A DNA stretch of 64,000 bases from Stenotrophomonas maltophilia (GCA_002363385.1 DEVL01000004.1:298910-362909); one strand, 5' to 3'; positions 52,673 to 61,398 are shown, numbered from the stretch's first letter. Numbers and translations are program-made. The notes: a model not told the origin generated them from the sequence alone.

Positions 52673-53293
52673 ATGAGCGCCCCGATCTTCCAACTGCCCC
52701 TCGTCGCGATCCTGCGCGGCATCACCCCCGATGACACCCTCGCCCATGTCGGCGCGCTGGTGGAGACCGGCTTCGATGCGATCGAAGTGCCGCTGAATTC
52801 GCCGCGCTGGGAAGACAGCATCGCCCGCGCGCAGCAGGCCTTTGGTGCGCACGCCTGGATCGGCGGCGGCACGGTGTTGCGCGAGCAGCAGGTGGATGCC
52901 CTGGTGGAGATCGGTGCACGCTTCATCGTCACCCCCAACACCCGGCCCGCACTGATCCGCCACGCGGTGGATCGCGGCCTGCAGGTGATGGCCGGGTTCG
53001 CCACCGCCAGCGAGGCGTTCGATGCGATCGACGCCGGCGCGCAGATGCTCAAGCTGTTCCCCGCCGCCACTTACGGTCCTGGCCACGTGCGCGCCCTGCG
53101 CTCGGTGCTGCCGCGCGAGCTGCCGTTGTACGTGGTTGGCGGCGTGACCCCGGATTCCCTCGCCAGCTACCTCGCCGCCGGTGCGGTCGGTGCCGGCATC
53201 GGGGGCGATCTCTATCAACCCGCCCAGCCGCTGCAGCGTACCCGCGAGCAGGCCCAGGCGTTCCTCCAGGCCTACCGGACTACGCACGGATGA
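52673..53293 (+). CDS. dgoA: 2-dehydro-3-deoxy-6-phosphogalactonate aldolase
   Basis: DgoA splits KDPGal to pyruvate and glyceraldehyde 3-phosphate. The 206-residue class I aldolase has VAILRGITPD, the conserved Glu in DAIEVPLNSP, IGGGTVL, Schiff-base Lys127 in QMLKLFPAATYGPGHV and VGGVTPDSLASYLAAGA. The LNSP and YGP features separate it from Eda. It begins two bases after the dehydrogenase stop and overlaps dgoD by four bases. Confidence 0.94.
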   Translation: MSAPIFQLPLVAILRGITPDDTLAHVGALVETGFDAIEVPLNSPRWEDSIARAQQAFGAHAWIGGGTVLREQQVDALVEIGARFIVTPNTRPALIRHAVDRGLQVMAGFATASEAFDAIDAGAQMLKLFPAATYGPGHVRALRSVLPRELPLYVVGGVTPDSLASYLAAGAVGAGIGGDLYQPAQPLQRTREQAQAFLQAYRTTHG

Positions 53294-54438
53294 AGATCAC
53301 CCGACTGGTTACCTATCACGCCGCACCGCGCTGGCTGTTCCTGAAGATCGAGACCGACGAGGGCATCACCGGCTGGGGCGAGCCGGTGATCGAGGGCCGC
53401 GCGCGCACCGTGGATGCGGCCGTGCATGAACTGTCGGAGTATCTGATCGGGCAGGACCCGACCCGGATCAACGACCTGTGGCAGACGATGTATCGCGGCA
53501 GCTTCTACCGCGGCGGCGCGATCCTGATGAGTGCCATCGCCGGGATCGACCAGGCGCTGTGGGACATCAAGGGCAAAGCGCTCGGCGTGCCGGTGTACCA
53601 ATTGCTGGGCGGCCTGGTGCGCGACCGCATGAAGACCTACCGCTGGGTCGGCGGCGACCGCCCAGCCGATCTGGTCGAGCAGGTGCATCGCTACCGCGAA
53701 CTCGGCTTTGATACGTTCAAGTTCAACGGCACCGAAGAGATGCAGCTGCTGGACAGTCCGCGTCGCGTGGATGCCGCCATCGCCAAGGTGGCCGCGCTGC
53801 GCGATGCGTTCGGCGACAGCATCGATTTCGGCGTGGATTTCCACGGCCGGGTCGGCGCGCCGATGGCCCGTGTGCTGCTCAAGGAGCTGGAGCCCTACCG
53901 GCCCTTGTTCGTGGAAGAGCCGGTGCTGCCCGAGCAGGCCGAGTACTACCCGCGCCTGGCCGCGGCCACCTCGATTCCGCTGGCGGCCGGTGAGCGTATG
54001 TACTCGCGTTTCGAATTCAAGCAGGTACTCGCCAACGGCGGACTGTCGCTGCTGCAGCCGGATCTCTCGCACGCCGGCGGCCTCACCGAGTGCCTGAAGA
54101 TCGCCGCGATGGCCGAGGCCTACGATGTCGCGCTCGCACCGCACTGCCCGCTCGGCCCGGTCGCGCTCGCCGCCTGCCTGCAGCTGGATTTCGTCTCGCA
54201 CAACGCGGTGCTGCAGGAACAGAGCATCGGCATCCACTACAACCAGGGCGCCGATCTGCTCGATTACGTGTTGAACAAGGACGACTTCCACTGCGACCAT
54301 GGCAGCATCGCCGCCCTGCCCAAACCCGGGCTGGGCGTGGAAATCGATGAGGAGCGCCTGCGCCATGCCCATGAGAATCCGCCTGACTGGCGCAACCCTG
54401 TCTGGCGCCACGCCGACGGCTCCGTTGCGGAGTGGTGA
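53290..54438 (+). CDS. dgoD: D-galactonate dehydratase
   Basis: DgoD dehydrates D-galactonate to 2-dehydro-3-deoxygalactonate. The 382-residue enolase-superfamily enzyme has the DgoD N-terminus MKITRLVTYHAAPRWLFLK, metal ligands in FGVDFHGRV (Asp with the following His acid), FVEEPVLPEQ and LAAGERMYSRFEF, and the catalytic His in LAPHCPLGPVALA. Length is standard. Its ATG overlaps the dgoA stop, so it is translated with the aldolase. Confidence 0.95.
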   Translation: MKITRLVTYHAAPRWLFLKIETDEGITGWGEPVIEGRARTVDAAVHELSEYLIGQDPTRINDLWQTMYRGSFYRGGAILMSAIAGIDQALWDIKGKALGVPVYQLLGGLVRDRMKTYRWVGGDRPADLVEQVHRYRELGFDTFKFNGTEEMQLLDSPRRVDAAIAKVAALRDAFGDSIDFGVDFHGRVGAPMARVLLKELEPYRPLFVEEPVLPEQAEYYPRLAAATSIPLAAGERMYSRFEFKQVLANGGLSLLQPDLSHAGGLTECLKIAAMAEAYDVALAPHCPLGPVALAACLQLDFVSHNAVLQEQSIGIHYNQGADLLDYVLNKDDFHCDHGSIAALPKPGLGVEIDEERLRHAHENPPDWRNPVWRHADGSVAEW

Positions 54439-54444
54439 GCCGCG

Positions 54445-55350
54445 ATGAGCGTTGAACTGGCTCCGGCCACGCTGGTGGTGGACAGCCGCTGCACCCATGG
54501 CGAAGGCGTGCTCTGGTGCGAACAGCGGCAGAGCGTGCTGTGGGTCGATATCGCCGAACGCCGGCTGTGGGAACACCACCCCGAGCGTGGCACCACCCGG
54601 CATTGGACGCTGCCGGACCGGCCCGGCTGCATCGGCCTGTTCGAGGACGGCACGCTGCTGGTGGCGCTGGTGAGTTCACTGCACCGCGCCGATTTGGCCA
54701 CGGCCACCGACGAAGCGCTGCCGCTGCAGTGGCTGGCCGACGTGGACCCACTCAACGCTTACACGCGCAGCAACGATGGCCGCGCCGACCGCGACGGCAA
54801 CTTCGTGTTCGGCACGATGAACGAGCACCCCGGACGCGCTGCCGATGGCCGCTTCTACCAGTACTCCACCCGTCACGGCCTGCGCGAACTGCCGCTGCCG
54901 GGCATCGTGATTTCCAATGCGATCAGCTTCAGCCTCGATGGGCGCACGATGTACTGGTGCGACTCGGTATCGCCGCGGATCATGGCTTGCGATTACGACC
55001 CCGAGCAAGCCCGCACCACCAACGTGCGCGAATTCACTGCGCTGGCCAATACCGCCGCCGAACCCGACGGCTCGGCCGTGGATGCCGCCGGACGCGTGTG
55101 GAACGCGCAATGGCGCGCACGCCAGGTGAGCTGCTATGCACCCGATGGCACGCTGCTGCAGGTGCAGCCGGTACCGGTCAAACACCCCACCTGCGTCGCG
55201 TTTGGCGGCAGCGATCTGCGCACGCTGTATGTGATCAGCTCACGGCTGGACCACACGCCGGAAGAACTGGCCGCCAGCACACACGCCGGTAGTCTGTTCA
55301 GCGCACGCCAGGCGCAGCCGGGCCTGCCCGAGAGCCGGATCCGCGGATGA
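54445..55350 (+). CDS. SMP-30/gluconolaconase-family sugar lactonase
   Basis: The 301-residue beta-propeller protein has the SMP-30 metal-site residues: Glu in CTHGEGVLWCE, Asn/Asp in RSNDGRADRDGNFVFG, and Asp in AEPDGSAVDAAGRVWNAQW. SMP-30 lactonases open aldonolactones; in this operon the substrate is presumably galactono-lactone made by the dehydrogenase. It starts six bases after dgoD and overlaps dgoK by four. Confidence 0.9.
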   Translation: MSVELAPATLVVDSRCTHGEGVLWCEQRQSVLWVDIAERRLWEHHPERGTTRHWTLPDRPGCIGLFEDGTLLVALVSSLHRADLATATDEALPLQWLADVDPLNAYTRSNDGRADRDGNFVFGTMNEHPGRAADGRFYQYSTRHGLRELPLPGIVISNAISFSLDGRTMYWCDSVSPRIMACDYDPEQARTTNVREFTALANTAAEPDGSAVDAAGRVWNAQWRARQVSCYAPDGTLLQVQPVPVKHPTCVAFGGSDLRTLYVISSRLDHTPEELAASTHAGSLFSARQAQPGLPESRIRG

Positions 55351-56225
55351 TCGCGGTCGACTGGGGCAGCAGCAGCCTGCGCGGCTATTGGCTGGATGAT
55401 GCCGGCGCGATCATCGCGCAACGCGCCAGCGGGCGCGGCATCCTGCATTGCCAGGGCAACTTCGCCGGCGTGCTGGCCGAGCTGATGGATGGCTGGCCGG
55501 ACCGTACGATCCTGCTCAGCGGCATGATCGGCAGCCGCAGCGGCTGGATCGAGCAGGCCTACCTGCCCTGCCCGGCCAGACTCGCCGATCTCGCTGCGGC
55601 CCTGCACCTGCATCACGACGAACGGCTGCCCGGCCACGATATCTGGTTCGTGCCGGGCGTGGCCGTCCAGGGTGCTGGCGAAACGCCGGATGTGATGCGC
55701 GGCGAAGAGACGCAGTTGGTCGGTCTGGATGCCGGCGCCGGCATGGCGCAGGTCTGCCTGCCCGGTACCCACAGCAAGTGGGCAATGCTGCACGATGGAG
55801 CGATCACCGGTTTTGCGACCGCCATGACCGGCGAACTGTTCGCCCTCCTGCGCCAGCACAGCCTGCTTGGCCGCCTGATGGACGGCGGCGACACCTCCGA
55901 CGCCACCGCCTTCGCGCAGGGCGTGCAGCGCAGCGGCGAGGCGGGCGGCCTGCTGCACCACCTGTTCGGCGTGCGTGCGCTGGGCCTGTTCGACCGGTTG
56001 CCTGCCAGCGCAGCGCCTTCCTATCTCTCCGGTGTACTGCTCGGCCATGAAATCCGTGCGCTCGCCGATGCCAGCGCGCAGGTCCACCTGGTGGGCAGCG
56101 CCGCGCTGACAGCGCGCTATGCCCATGCCCTGCAGCTGCTTGGCATGAGCGCGGCGAATGCCCCTGAAAGCCTTGCCGCACGGGGCCTGTACCGCCTTGC
56201 GCAGCAGCGCGGTCTGCTTGGCTGA
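55347..56225 (+). CDS. dgoK: 2-dehydro-3-deoxygalactonokinase
   Basis: DgoK phosphorylates 2-dehydro-3-deoxygalactonate to the substrate of DgoA. The 292-residue kinase begins IAVDWGSSSLRGYWLDD, the family phosphate-binding signature, and has LLSGMIGSRSGW, LVGLDAGAGMAQVCLPGTHSKWA and the C-terminal LVGSAALTARYAHAL. It is the last gene of the galactose operon and completes all four steps after the dehydrogenase. Confidence 0.94.
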   Translation: MIAVDWGSSSLRGYWLDDAGAIIAQRASGRGILHCQGNFAGVLAELMDGWPDRTILLSGMIGSRSGWIEQAYLPCPARLADLAAALHLHHDERLPGHDIWFVPGVAVQGAGETPDVMRGEETQLVGLDAGAGMAQVCLPGTHSKWAMLHDGAITGFATAMTGELFALLRQHSLLGRLMDGGDTSDATAFAQGVQRSGEAGGLLHHLFGVRALGLFDRLPASAAPSYLSGVLLGHEIRALADASAQVHLVGSAALTARYAHALQLLGMSAANAPESLAARGLYRLAQQRGLLG

Positions 56226-56291
56226 GCGCACCGCCCCAGCATTCAGGCACAACCTGTTCTAGAATTACGCGGCTTAACGCCGGATTTCCCC

Positions 56292-56615
56292 ATGCCTTTC
56301 GTCGTCACCGAAAACTGCATCAAGTGCAAACACACCGATTGCGTGGAAGTGTGCCCCGTGGATTGCTTCCACGAAGGCCCCAACTTCCTGGTGATCGACC
56401 CGGATGAGTGCATCGACTGCACCCTGTGCGAACCGGAGTGCCCGGTCAACGCGATCTTCCCCGAAGACGACGTGCCCGCCGGGCAGGAAGCGTTCGTCGC
56501 CCTGAACGCCGAGCTGGCCCAGGCCTGGCCAGTGCTGACCGTGCGCAAGGACCCGCCCGCCGATGCCGGCGAATGGGACGGCAAGCCGGACAAGCTGAAG
56601 CTTCTGGAACGCTGA
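56292..56615 (+). CDS. fdxA: Seven-iron ferredoxin FdxA
   Basis: The 107-residue ferredoxin has two cluster regions: a 3Fe-4S/4Fe-4S first half (CIKCKHTDCVEVCPVDCF) and CIDCTLCEPECPVNAIF, then a C-terminal extension, as in Azotobacter FdI-type 7Fe ferredoxins. It is a soluble one-electron carrier. It is monocistronic, with a terminator at 56640. Confidence 0.96.
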   Translation: MPFVVTENCIKCKHTDCVEVCPVDCFHEGPNFLVIDPDECIDCTLCEPECPVNAIFPEDDVPAGQEAFVALNAELAQAWPVLTVRKDPPADAGEWDGKPDKLKLLER

Positions 56616-56639
56616 GCCTCCCGGTTCTGGCAGCAACGA

Positions 56640-56664
56640 AAAAGGGCGCCGAGGGCGCCCTTTT
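56640..56664. terminator. Bidirectional Rho-independent terminator
   Basis: The stem AAAAGGGCGCC / GGCGCCCTTTT closes a GAG loop. It separates the convergent fdxA and BamC-like genes and can act for both. Confidence 0.92.
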
Positions 56665-56685
56665 CGTTTCCATGACCCGTCCCAA

Positions 56686-57213
56686 TTACGGGGCGAGCTT
56701 CGCCTTGAGCTCACCCAGCAGCTTGGTCGGGGCGGCGGCGGTGGCCGGCATGCCACGCGGATCCACGGCCGAGACGTAGGCGCCTGCGTCGACGGCAACC
56801 ACGCGGACCAGGAAGTCGCTGCCTTCGAAGGCGACGTCGTAGGAACCCAGCAGCTGCGCCTTGCTGGCGATCTTCACGCCTTCAACGGACTCCAGGGCGG
56901 TGCCGACCTTGGCGAACACCTCTTCCTTGGTGCCCGGCACGGTGAAGCCGGCGTTGTTGGCGGCGGCCGGATTCGCGGCCGGGGCCGGACGTGCGGCCTG
57001 CGAGGCCAGCGTCGAACTGGCGACGGCGGCGGTGGCAGCGGCCTGGCCAGCCGGAACGTTCAGATCCGGCGGCACTTCCAGCGGACGCACTTCCGGGGCC
57101 AGGGCATAGTCGCCCTTGGCGCCACGCTTGAAGCAACCGGTGGTGCCGACCAGAGTGGCGGTGGCCAGGATCGCGAAGGACAGCACGCGGAAGGCGGAAA
57201 CGGATTGACGCAT
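56686..57213 (-). CDS. BamC-like lipoprotein downstream of dapA
   Basis: The 175-residue lipoprotein has a signal with lipobox-like V-G-T-T-G-C and a mature N-terminus containing LEVPPDLNVP, the kind of segment by which BamC binds BamD. A single C-terminal domain (about residues 90-175) follows an Ala/Pro-rich linker, so it is roughly half the length of Escherichia coli BamC, which has two domains. The position after dapA is that of bamC (nlpB). ATG 57213 has a good CAGGAG Shine-Dalgarno. Confidence 0.65.
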   Translation of the reverse strand: MRQSVSAFRVLSFAILATATLVGTTGCFKRGAKGDYALAPEVRPLEVPPDLNVPAGQAAATAAVASSTLASQAARPAPAANPAAANNAGFTVPGTKEEVFAKVGTALESVEGVKIASKAQLLGSYDVAFEGSDFLVRVVAVDAGAYVSAVDPRGMPATAAAPTKLLGELKAKLAP

Positions 57214-57239
57214 GGGAATCTCCTGAGTGACCACTGTGA

Positions 57240-58139
57240 TCAGTGGTTGGATAGTGCTTCCAGCGCACCGATATCGGTGGCCAGGTGTTCGGCAGCGGCG
57301 TGATGGGCCGCGGACAGGGGCAGCAGCGGCAGGCGCAGGCCGTCACCAATGCCGATCCGGCGCAGAAGGTCCTTCACCGGAATCGGATTGGACTCCACGC
57401 CGCAGAATTCATGGAACGGTTCCAGACGCGCATCCCACGCCTCGGTCGCCTCGCGCTCACCGGCCGCCGCCAGGTCGCACATCCGGCGATACGCGCCCGG
57501 CAGGGCGTTGGAGCCCACTGAGATCAAGCCATCCACGCCGGACAGGATCGAGCGCGCGGCGGTACCGTCGTCACCGCTGAGGATGGCGAAATCTGGCGCA
57601 CGCAGTGCCAACAGGGCGTTGACGCGGCCCACATCGCCGACCGCCTCCTTGATGCCCACGATGTTCGGGTGCCGGGCCAGTTCGGCCACGGTCTCGGGCA
57701 GCATGTCGCAGCCGGTGCGGCCGGGCACGTTGTATAGGATCACCGGCAGGCCGCCCTGGTCGGCCACCGCGCGGTAATGCGCGATCAGGCCCGCCTGGGT
57801 GGGGCGCACGTACGGCGGGGTCACCACCAGCGCATGGGTGGCGCCATTGGCGGCCGCCCGGCGGGTCTGCTCGATGGTTTTGGCCGTCCCCGACAGCCCG
57901 GTCCCGGCCAGCACCGGGATGCGCCCGGCGACGGTTTTGACTGCACTGCGCAGCAGTTGATCGTATTCGTCGTCGGAAAGGGCCGCCGCTTCACCGGTCG
58001 AACCGGCCACCACGACACCGTGAACACCACCCTCCAGTTGCAGGTGCAGCAGGCGCTGCCAACCGTCGGGATCCAATGCGCCGTTCGCCTGGAAGGGCGT
58101 CGCCAGCGCGGTGATGAGACCGGAAAGGGACAAGGACAT
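57240..58139 (-). CDS. dapA: 4-hydroxy-tetrahydrodipicolinate synthase
   Basis: DapA condenses pyruvate and aspartate semialdehyde in lysine and cell-wall synthesis. The 299-residue enzyme has VVAGSTGEAAAL, Tyr136 and Arg141 in LYNVPGRTGCD and Schiff-base Lys164 in VGIKEAVGD. ATG 58139 (MSLSLSGLITALATPF) is the family start; a longer frame upstream extends into the gcvR control region and is rejected. It is divergent from gcvR, and the dapA-bamC order matches enterobacteria. Confidence 0.96.
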   Translation of the reverse strand: MSLSLSGLITALATPFQANGALDPDGWQRLLHLQLEGGVHGVVVAGSTGEAAALSDDEYDQLLRSAVKTVAGRIPVLAGTGLSGTAKTIEQTRRAAANGATHALVVTPPYVRPTQAGLIAHYRAVADQGGLPVILYNVPGRTGCDMLPETVAELARHPNIVGIKEAVGDVGRVNALLALRAPDFAILSGDDGTAARSILSGVDGLISVGSNALPGAYRRMCDLAAAGEREATEAWDARLEPFHEFCGVESNPIPVKDLLRRIGIGDGLRLPLLPLSAAHHAAAEHLATDIGALEALSNH

Positions 58140-58297
58140 CGTGCTCGGAAGAAAGGGGGCACCCCGCCTGCGTAAACGCCGGCCAGATGTACGTTGCATG
58201 TTACTTGCGGGTCGAAAGCGCGGGCAAGTATGCTGGACTCCGGCGAACGTGCCGTCGTCCGGCCGTTCAGACTCACCTTGCATCACCCGGAACCATC

Positions 58298-58858
58298 TTG
58301 ACCGACACCACGCCGCGGCCTGCGCCGACCGAAAACCACCTCCTGATCAACGCCTATACGACGCATCCGGAGTCCCCCCTGCTGCCTGTGACCCGGCGTA
58401 TCGCCGACAGTGGCTGCAATCTGGTCGATGCCCGCCTGGCCACGGTCGGGCGCGACGTGTCCGTCACCGCCCTGGCCACCGGCTCGTGGGACTCGGTGGC
58501 CAAGCTGGAAGCGATGCTGACCCGGCTGGAGCGCGAGGAAGGCCTGAAGCTGGTCTGGTATCGCACCGGTGCCAAGCAGGCCCAGTCCAACCTGCTGCCC
58601 TACATCGTGGAAGTGATCGCGGCCGACAAGCCGGGGATCCTGTTCCAGCTGGCCGATTTCTTCGACCGCCAGGGCATCACCATCGAAAACCTGCAGAGCA
58701 CGCGTTACCGCGCGATGCAGACCGGCGCGGAAATGTTCTCCGCGCAGGTGACCATCGGCGTGCCGGCCAACATGCACATTGCCGCGCTGCGCGATGATTT
58801 CCTCGAGTTCTGCGATCACCTCAACCTCGATGCGATCATGGACCCGATGAAGTTCTGA
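58298..58858 (+). CDS. gcvR: Glycine-cleavage regulator GcvR-like double ACT protein
   Basis: The 186-residue protein has two ACT domains (about residues 14-95, with LINAYTTHPESPLLPVTRRI in two motifs, and 100-180, with VEVIAADKPGILFQLADFF). GcvR in Escherichia coli binds GcvA and blocks glycine-cleavage genes; here a GcvA partner is not in view. No ATG suits the homology start; TTG 58298 (MTDTTPRPAPTENHLL) with an upstream CCGGA fits best. The order dapA / gcvR-bcp is as in enterobacteria. Confidence 0.85.
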   Translation: MTDTTPRPAPTENHLLINAYTTHPESPLLPVTRRIADSGCNLVDARLATVGRDVSVTALATGSWDSVAKLEAMLTRLEREEGLKLVWYRTGAKQAQSNLLPYIVEVIAADKPGILFQLADFFDRQGITIENLQSTRYRAMQTGAEMFSAQVTIGVPANMHIAALRDDFLEFCDHLNLDAIMDPMKF

Positions 58859-58860
58859 TG

Positions 58861-58893
58861 CCTCGCGCGTTCGTCACGGGCGCGCGGGGTTTC
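58861..58893 (+). terminator. Candidate hairpin between gcvR and bcp
   Basis: CCTCGCGCG pairs with CGCGCGGGG over a 10-base loop and is followed by TTTC. The T-run is too short for a confident terminator, and bcp follows 44 bases on, so partial attenuation is possible. Confidence 0.4.
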
Positions 58894-58936
58894 ATGCAGG
58901 TGTAGTAGATCCACCCCAGGATCCGGAAAGGAACCC

Positions 58937-59416
58937 ATGAACGACGGCGACACCCTGGACAGCACCACCCTCGCACTGCCGCTGGCGTTGTCCGGCGGCG
59001 AGACCACCACCCTCGGCGATCTGGCCGGCCAGTGGCTGGTGCTGTACTTCTACCCCAAGGACAGCACCCCGGGCTGCACCACCGAGGGCATCGATTTCAA
59101 CGCACTGCTCCCGCAGTTCACCCAGGCCGGCGCCCGCGTCTTCGGCGTCTCCCGCGATTCGGTCAAATCCCACGACAATTTCTGCGCCAAGCAGGGCTTC
59201 GCCTTCCCGCTGATCAGCGATGGCGATGAAGCGCTGTGCACCGCCTTCGACGTGATCAAGCTGAAGAACATGTACGGCAAGCAGGTGCGTGGCATCGAGC
59301 GCAGCACCTTCCTCATTTCGCCGGACAGTCGTATCGTGCAGGTGTGGCGCAAGGTCAAAGTGGCCGGCCACGCAGACACTGTCCTTGAAGCCCTGAAGGC
59401 CGCGAAAACCCAGTGA
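58937..59416 (+). CDS. bcp: Peroxiredoxin Bcp/PrxQ
   Basis: The 159-residue thiol peroxidase has the peroxidatic Cys47 in KDSTPGCTTEG. The Escherichia coli resolving Cys five residues on is absent (Gly-Ile there); instead C83 in DNFCAKQGF stands 36 residues away, the same spacing as the C48/C84 pair described for Xanthomonas campestris PrxQ. It would reduce H2O2 and organic peroxides using thioredoxin or glutaredoxin. Confidence 0.94.
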   Translation: MNDGDTLDSTTLALPLALSGGETTTLGDLAGQWLVLYFYPKDSTPGCTTEGIDFNALLPQFTQAGARVFGVSRDSVKSHDNFCAKQGFAFPLISDGDEALCTAFDVIKLKNMYGKQVRGIERSTFLISPDSRIVQVWRKVKVAGHADTVLEALKAAKTQ

Positions 59417-59497
59417 TCAACCCGGCACCCCCACTGGCCATTACCCTGCCCCGCAGGCTGTGATGGCTTGTCCCTGTTCTGCCACCAGGAATTGACG

Positions 59498-60895
59498 ATG
59501 ACCCGAGGCAAGCGCATCTACGTACTGGATACCAACGTGCTGATGCACGATCCGACCGCGCTGTTCAAGTTCGAGGAGCATGATGTCTACCTGCCGATGC
59601 AGGTGATCGAAGAGCTGGACAACGGCAAGAAGGGCACCACCGAGGCGAGCCGCAATGCGCGCCAGGTCAGCCGCTTCCTCAATGAGCTGGTGCAGGCCTC
59701 GGGCCTGGACAACCTGGCCGACGGCATCCCGCTGCAGCGTCCCAACGGGCTGCAGCTGCGCGGCAAGCAGAGCGTGGGCCTGCTGCGTTTCCAGACCAGT
59801 CATTTCGATGCCGGCAAGAGCTTTGGCGCGGTGATTCCGGACAACGCCATCCTCGGCGCGATCCTGGCGCTGAAGGAACAGGTACCGGAGATTCCGGTGG
59901 TGTTCGTGTCCAAGGACATCAACCTGCGGATCAAGGCGGCGATCGCGGGCATCGTCTCCGAGGACTACGAAAACGACCGCGCGCTGGACGATTTCAGCCT
60001 GCTCTACACCGGCGCCACCGAGCTGCCGGAAGACTTCTGGAAAAAGCACACCGACAACCTGCGCAGCTGGAGCGACAAGGGCCGCACCAGTTACGAAATC
60101 ATCGCCAGCGAAGACGAGAACTGGCACCCCAACCAGTACGCCTACCTGCCGGGTGACGATGAAGTCGAACTGCGCGTGGCCAAGGTGGACGGCGACAAGA
60201 TCACCCTGTCGCTGGTCAACGATTTCCGCCACGGCAGCCACGCGGTGTGGGGCATCAGCGCGCGCAACCGCGAGCAGAACTTCGCGCTCAATGCGTTGAT
60301 GGACCCGGATATCGATTTCGTCACGCTGCTCGGCACCGCCGGCACCGGCAAGACGCTGCTCGCGCTGGCCGCCGGCCTGGCCCAGACCATGGACCAGCAG
60401 CGCTACCGCGAGATCATCATGACCCGCGCAACGGTCAGCGTCGGCGAGGACATCGGCTTCCTGCCCGGCACCGAAGAAGAGAAGATGACGCCGTGGATGG
60501 GTGCGCTGACCGACAACCTGGAGGTGCTCACGCATACCCAGGAAGGCGGCGCATGGGGCCGTGCGGCCACCAACGACCTGATCGCCAGCCGGATCAAGAT
60601 CCGCTCGCTGAACTTCATGCGCGGCCGCACCTTCCTGTCGCGTTATCTGATCCTGGATGAAGCGCAGAACCTCACCCCCAAGCAGATGAAGACCCTGATC
60701 ACCCGTGCCGGCCCGGGCACCAAGATCGTCTGCCTGGGCAACGTCGAACAGATCGACACCCCATACCTGACCGAGACCACCTCGGGCCTGACCTACGCGG
60801 TGGACCGCTTCAAGAACTGGCCGCACAGCGCGCACATCACGCTGCGTCGAGGCGAGCGTTCGCGCCTGGCCGATTACGCTTCGGAGGTGTTGTGA
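59498..60895 (+). CDS. phoH: PIN domain-PhoH fusion ATPase
   Basis: The 465-residue protein joins an N-terminal PIN nuclease domain (VLDTNVLMHDP with Asp11, further acids at IPDN and VSKDINLR) to a PhoH-type ATPase with Walker A GTAGTGKT (279-286) and Walker B LILDEAQNLTPKQMKTL. In this PhoH2 class, some members have RNA helicase and nuclease activity. No antitoxin-like gene lies upstream. ATG 59498 has an AGGA Shine-Dalgarno and is preferred to a TTG at 59468. The following lipoprotein gene overlaps by GTGA. Confidence 0.92.
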   Translation: MTRGKRIYVLDTNVLMHDPTALFKFEEHDVYLPMQVIEELDNGKKGTTEASRNARQVSRFLNELVQASGLDNLADGIPLQRPNGLQLRGKQSVGLLRFQTSHFDAGKSFGAVIPDNAILGAILALKEQVPEIPVVFVSKDINLRIKAAIAGIVSEDYENDRALDDFSLLYTGATELPEDFWKKHTDNLRSWSDKGRTSYEIIASEDENWHPNQYAYLPGDDEVELRVAKVDGDKITLSLVNDFRHGSHAVWGISARNREQNFALNALMDPDIDFVTLLGTAGTGKTLLALAAGLAQTMDQQRYREIIMTRATVSVGEDIGFLPGTEEEKMTPWMGALTDNLEVLTHTQEGGAWGRAATNDLIASRIKIRSLNFMRGRTFLSRYLILDEAQNLTPKQMKTLITRAGPGTKIVCLGNVEQIDTPYLTETTSGLTYAVDRFKNWPHSAHITLRRGERSRLADYASEVL

Positions 60896-61398
60896 GCCGT
60901 TCCCTGTCCCGTGCCGTCCTGCCGCTGGCGCTTGCTGCGCTGGCGGCAGCCTGCACGCCTGCCAATACGCGGCCGGGCGCCAGCGTCCCGACCGCGATCA
61001 AGACTGGCCAGTCCTGGGTGGTGACGCGACCGATCGTCGCCGCCCAGGTGCTCGATACCTGCTCGCGCGACAGTCCCGGCCGCGAGGCCGGCCGGGTCAC
61101 CGGTTACTGGGCACCCAGCCGCAAGGACGTCGAGCAGCTCGAAGCCGCATTGCCGACGCTGGAAGCGCAGGTGCCCAAGGCCGCCGATTTCGATCGCCAA
61201 TACGTCGGCATCGAGATGAACGCGCGCAAGCTGATCTACCTCAACGCCTTCCATCTGCCTGACGATGCCGACATCGATCCAGCGCGCGATGCCATCCGGG
61301 TCTGCGATGGGGGCGCGCAGTTCTGGGGCGCGGTGTTTGATCCGGGCAGCGGCAGTTTCTCGGATGTGCAGTTCAACGGCCCGCCCGCGGGTCGTTGA
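60892..61398 (+). CDS. Hypothetical lipoprotein coupled to phoH
   Basis: The 168-residue product has a signal with lipobox L-A-A-A-C21 and a mature region I cannot assign to a family. Two cysteines (in LDTCSRDSPG and IRVCDGGAQFWG) could form a disulfide in the periplasm. The start is GTG 60892, overlapping the phoH stop as GTGA, so the two are translationally coupled. The middle segment VGIEMNARKLIYLNAFHLP is the most family-like part. Confidence 0.8.
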   Translation: MSRSLSRAVLPLALAALAAACTPANTRPGASVPTAIKTGQSWVVTRPIVAAQVLDTCSRDSPGREAGRVTGYWAPSRKDVEQLEAALPTLEAQVPKAADFDRQYVGIEMNARKLIYLNAFHLPDDADIDPARDAIRVCDGGAQFWGAVFDPGSGSFSDVQFNGPPAGR

